A stretch of 64,000 nucleotides of DNA, taken from Hyphomicrobiales bacterium. Lineage in GTDB: Bacteria; Pseudomonadota; Alphaproteobacteria; Rhizobiales; Rhizobiaceae. A program made the position numbers and the translations under genes. Positions 62,986-64,000 of the stretch are shown here, in pieces (within the stretch, counting starts at the first letter, position 1; every line of letters starts with the position of its first letter). The stretch is from the NCBI GenBank assembly GCA_900465665.1, contig UBJO01000021.1, forward strand, positions 1 to 64,000. Reading direction: 5' to 3'. Under the pieces are notes generated by a model. The model had not been told where the DNA came from, searched no databases, and was given only the letters and a program-made list of their open reading frames with translations.

Positions 62986-63276
62986 ATGGCCAGAGTGAGG
63001 ATTTCGGAGAACGGAAGCGTGCCACTGCCGCAGGCGGTTCGTGATGCGCATGGCTGGAAGCCGGGCGCCGAGCTCGAGATCGTCGATGGCGGGCGCGGGG
63101 TGGTGTTGCAGCCGGTGGAGGCGGAGCAGGAAGTACTTGCCAAGAAGAAGCTCACGATCGATGAGTTTCTGGCGATGCGGCCAAAATACGAGGGGCCGCC
63201 GATCACAGACGAGATGATCGAGCAAGCGGTTCTGGAGGAGGCCAAGCGGCGCTGGGATGAGAAGAATAGCCGTTGA
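62986..63276 (+). CDS. AbrB/VapB-type antitoxin
   Basis: 96 residues. Residues 1-45 form a swapped-hairpin AbrB domain (RVRISENGSVPLPQAVRDAH, then GAELEIVD); the C-terminal half (IDEFLAMRPKYEGPPITDEM) is the toxin-binding tail. GGAG precedes the ATG. It overlaps the PIN toxin gene by 20 bases. It neutralises the toxin and should repress the pair's promoter. Confidence 0.88.
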   Translation: MARVRISENGSVPLPQAVRDAHGWKPGAELEIVDGGRGVVLQPVEAEQEVLAKKKLTIDEFLAMRPKYEGPPITDEMIEQAVLEEAKRRWDEKNSR

Positions 63277-63658
63277 TACCAACGTCTTCGTGCGTGCACT
63301 GGTGAAAGAAGCATCGGAGCACGGCCGCATCGCTGAAGCTTTGCTGTCATCCGCTACCCTTGTGGTGACGCCGACCGTTTTGCTTGAAGGTGAATGGGTG
63401 ATGCGCGGGATCATGAAAATCTCGCGTCAGACAATCAATCAGCTTCTTTCCGCGGCTCTTGAGATCGGAGCGTTTGACTTTGAACAGCACGCATCCGTGG
63501 CTGTTGCCGTTCGCGCTCATGCCGCCGGCATGGACTTCGCCGACGCCCTGCACGTCAGCCTCACCGCTGCCGGCGAGACCTTCCTCACCTTCGACAAAGG
63601 TCTCGTCAAGCTTGCCCAAAAACACATGAATTCCGTCAGCGTTGAGCTGGCGTCCTGA
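63257..63658 (+). CDS. PIN-domain toxin, VapC type
   Basis: 133 residues with the PIN acidic residues: Asp in VDTNVFVRAL, Glu in LLEGEWVMR, Asp in DFADALHVS and Asp in FLTFDKGL. PIN toxins cut tRNA or rRNA when freed from the antitoxin. It overlaps the antitoxin gene and ends 26 bases before ilvH, so the pair lies inside the ilvB-ilvH operon. Confidence 0.9.
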   Translation: MRRIAVDTNVFVRALVKEASEHGRIAEALLSSATLVVTPTVLLEGEWVMRGIMKISRQTINQLLSAALEIGAFDFEQHASVAVAVRAHAAGMDFADALHVSLTAAGETFLTFDKGLVKLAQKHMNSVSVELAS

Positions 63659-63684
63659 CATAATCTGAGGAAACGGACCAAGAC

Positions 63685-64000
63685 ATGAACGCACACCTAC
63701 AGCCGACGGGCTCCGCCTACTTCATTTCGCCGGAAACGGCGGCGATCGAGAACCACACGCTTTCGGTCCTCGTCGACAACGAGCCGGGCGTTCTTGCCCG
63801 GGTCATCGGCCTGTTTTCCGGCCGCGGCTACAACATCGAAAGCCTGACGGTGTCGGAGACCGAGCACCAGGCGCATCTGTCGCGCATCACCATCGTGACG
63901 CGCGGGACGCCGCAGGTGCTGGAGCAGATCAAGGCGCAGCTCGAGCGTATCATTCCCGTGCATCGCGTTGTCGATCTCACCGTGCGCGCCCGCGAGCTCG
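63685..64000 (+). CDS. ilvH: Acetolactate synthase, small subunit (partial)
   Basis: The first 105 codons of the regulatory subunit, cut by the window end. The ACT domain is clear (HTLSVLVDNEPGVLARVIGL, FSGRGYNIESLTVSETE). It binds valine and stimulates IlvB. ATG at 63685 with TGAGGAAA upstream. About 90 residues lie beyond the window. Confidence 0.94.
   Translation, partial: MNAHLQPTGSAYFISPETAAIENHTLSVLVDNEPGVLARVIGLFSGRGYNIESLTVSETEHQAHLSRITIVTRGTPQVLEQIKAQLERIIPVHRVVDLTVRAREL

Overview
The right end of the window (about 51.7-64 kb) has the gene order and protein sequences of a Rhizobiaceae chromosome (Rhizobium/Agrobacterium group, Alphaproteobacteria): thyA remnant, folA, hflK, hflC, a DegP-type protease, serB, miaA, a HerA-like ATPase, ilvB with a leader-peptide attenuator, a VapBC-type pair, and the start of ilvH. 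Everything to the left reads as accessory DNA. The junction is sharp: only the last 90 codons of thymidylate synthase remain in front of folA, starting at about 51738, with unrelated DNA, two GC hairpin repeats and a long inverted repeat just upstream. The simplest reading is that the window holds the right-hand 51.7 kb of an element inserted inside thyA. The left border and any integrase lie outside the window.

Layout of the accessory part. (a) 0.3-4.7 kb: a membrane-anchored unknown protein, a DUF7946-like protein, and a two-gene ATPase plus HNH nuclease unit resembling the Septu anti-phage system. (b) 4.9-39.4 kb: a dense catabolic and transport block. It has a cysteine-dioxygenase-like cupin, AhpD-like protein, 2-hydroxyacid dehydrogenase, an unusual winged-helix plus solute-binding-protein regulator, two long three-domain NTF2/SnoaL-like proteins, a sugar-phosphate isomerase-like protein, a zinc alcohol dehydrogenase, a polar amino-acid ABC transporter, an orphan Tat-type binding protein, a TauE-type exporter, a FAD/Fe-S 2-hydroxyacid dehydrogenase, a mercaptopyruvate sulfurtransferase, an SDR, two LysR regulators, a luciferase-like oxidoreductase, a YeiH exporter, an old-yellow-enzyme relative, a persulfide-dioxygenase-like hydrolase, a YciI protein, a sugar ABC operon whose ATPase is frameshifted, and an RbsBAC-type operon. 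(c) 40-51.5 kb: a second defence-like or mobile-element zone with TcmP and Gp37/Gp68 (three-Cys) proteins, sce7726 and beta-family proteins, decayed Uma2, SRAP and NUDIX genes, and a FtsH-like protease locus with its own regulator.

How the genes may work together. Several products in block (b) fit one route (inference): thiol-bearing 2-hydroxy acid or amino acid uptake, oxidation to a 2-oxo acid such as 3-mercaptopyruvate, sulfur transfer to a thiol, persulfide oxidation to sulfite, and sulfite export. Two near-identical 15-bp inverted repeats, one before the regulator at 7.3 kb and one before the sugar ABC operon at 29.8 kb, suggest shared control. Block (c) shows gene decay beside intact defence-like genes, as is common in recombination hot spots. 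No tRNA, rRNA, CRISPR array, integrase or insertion sequence was recognised in the window.
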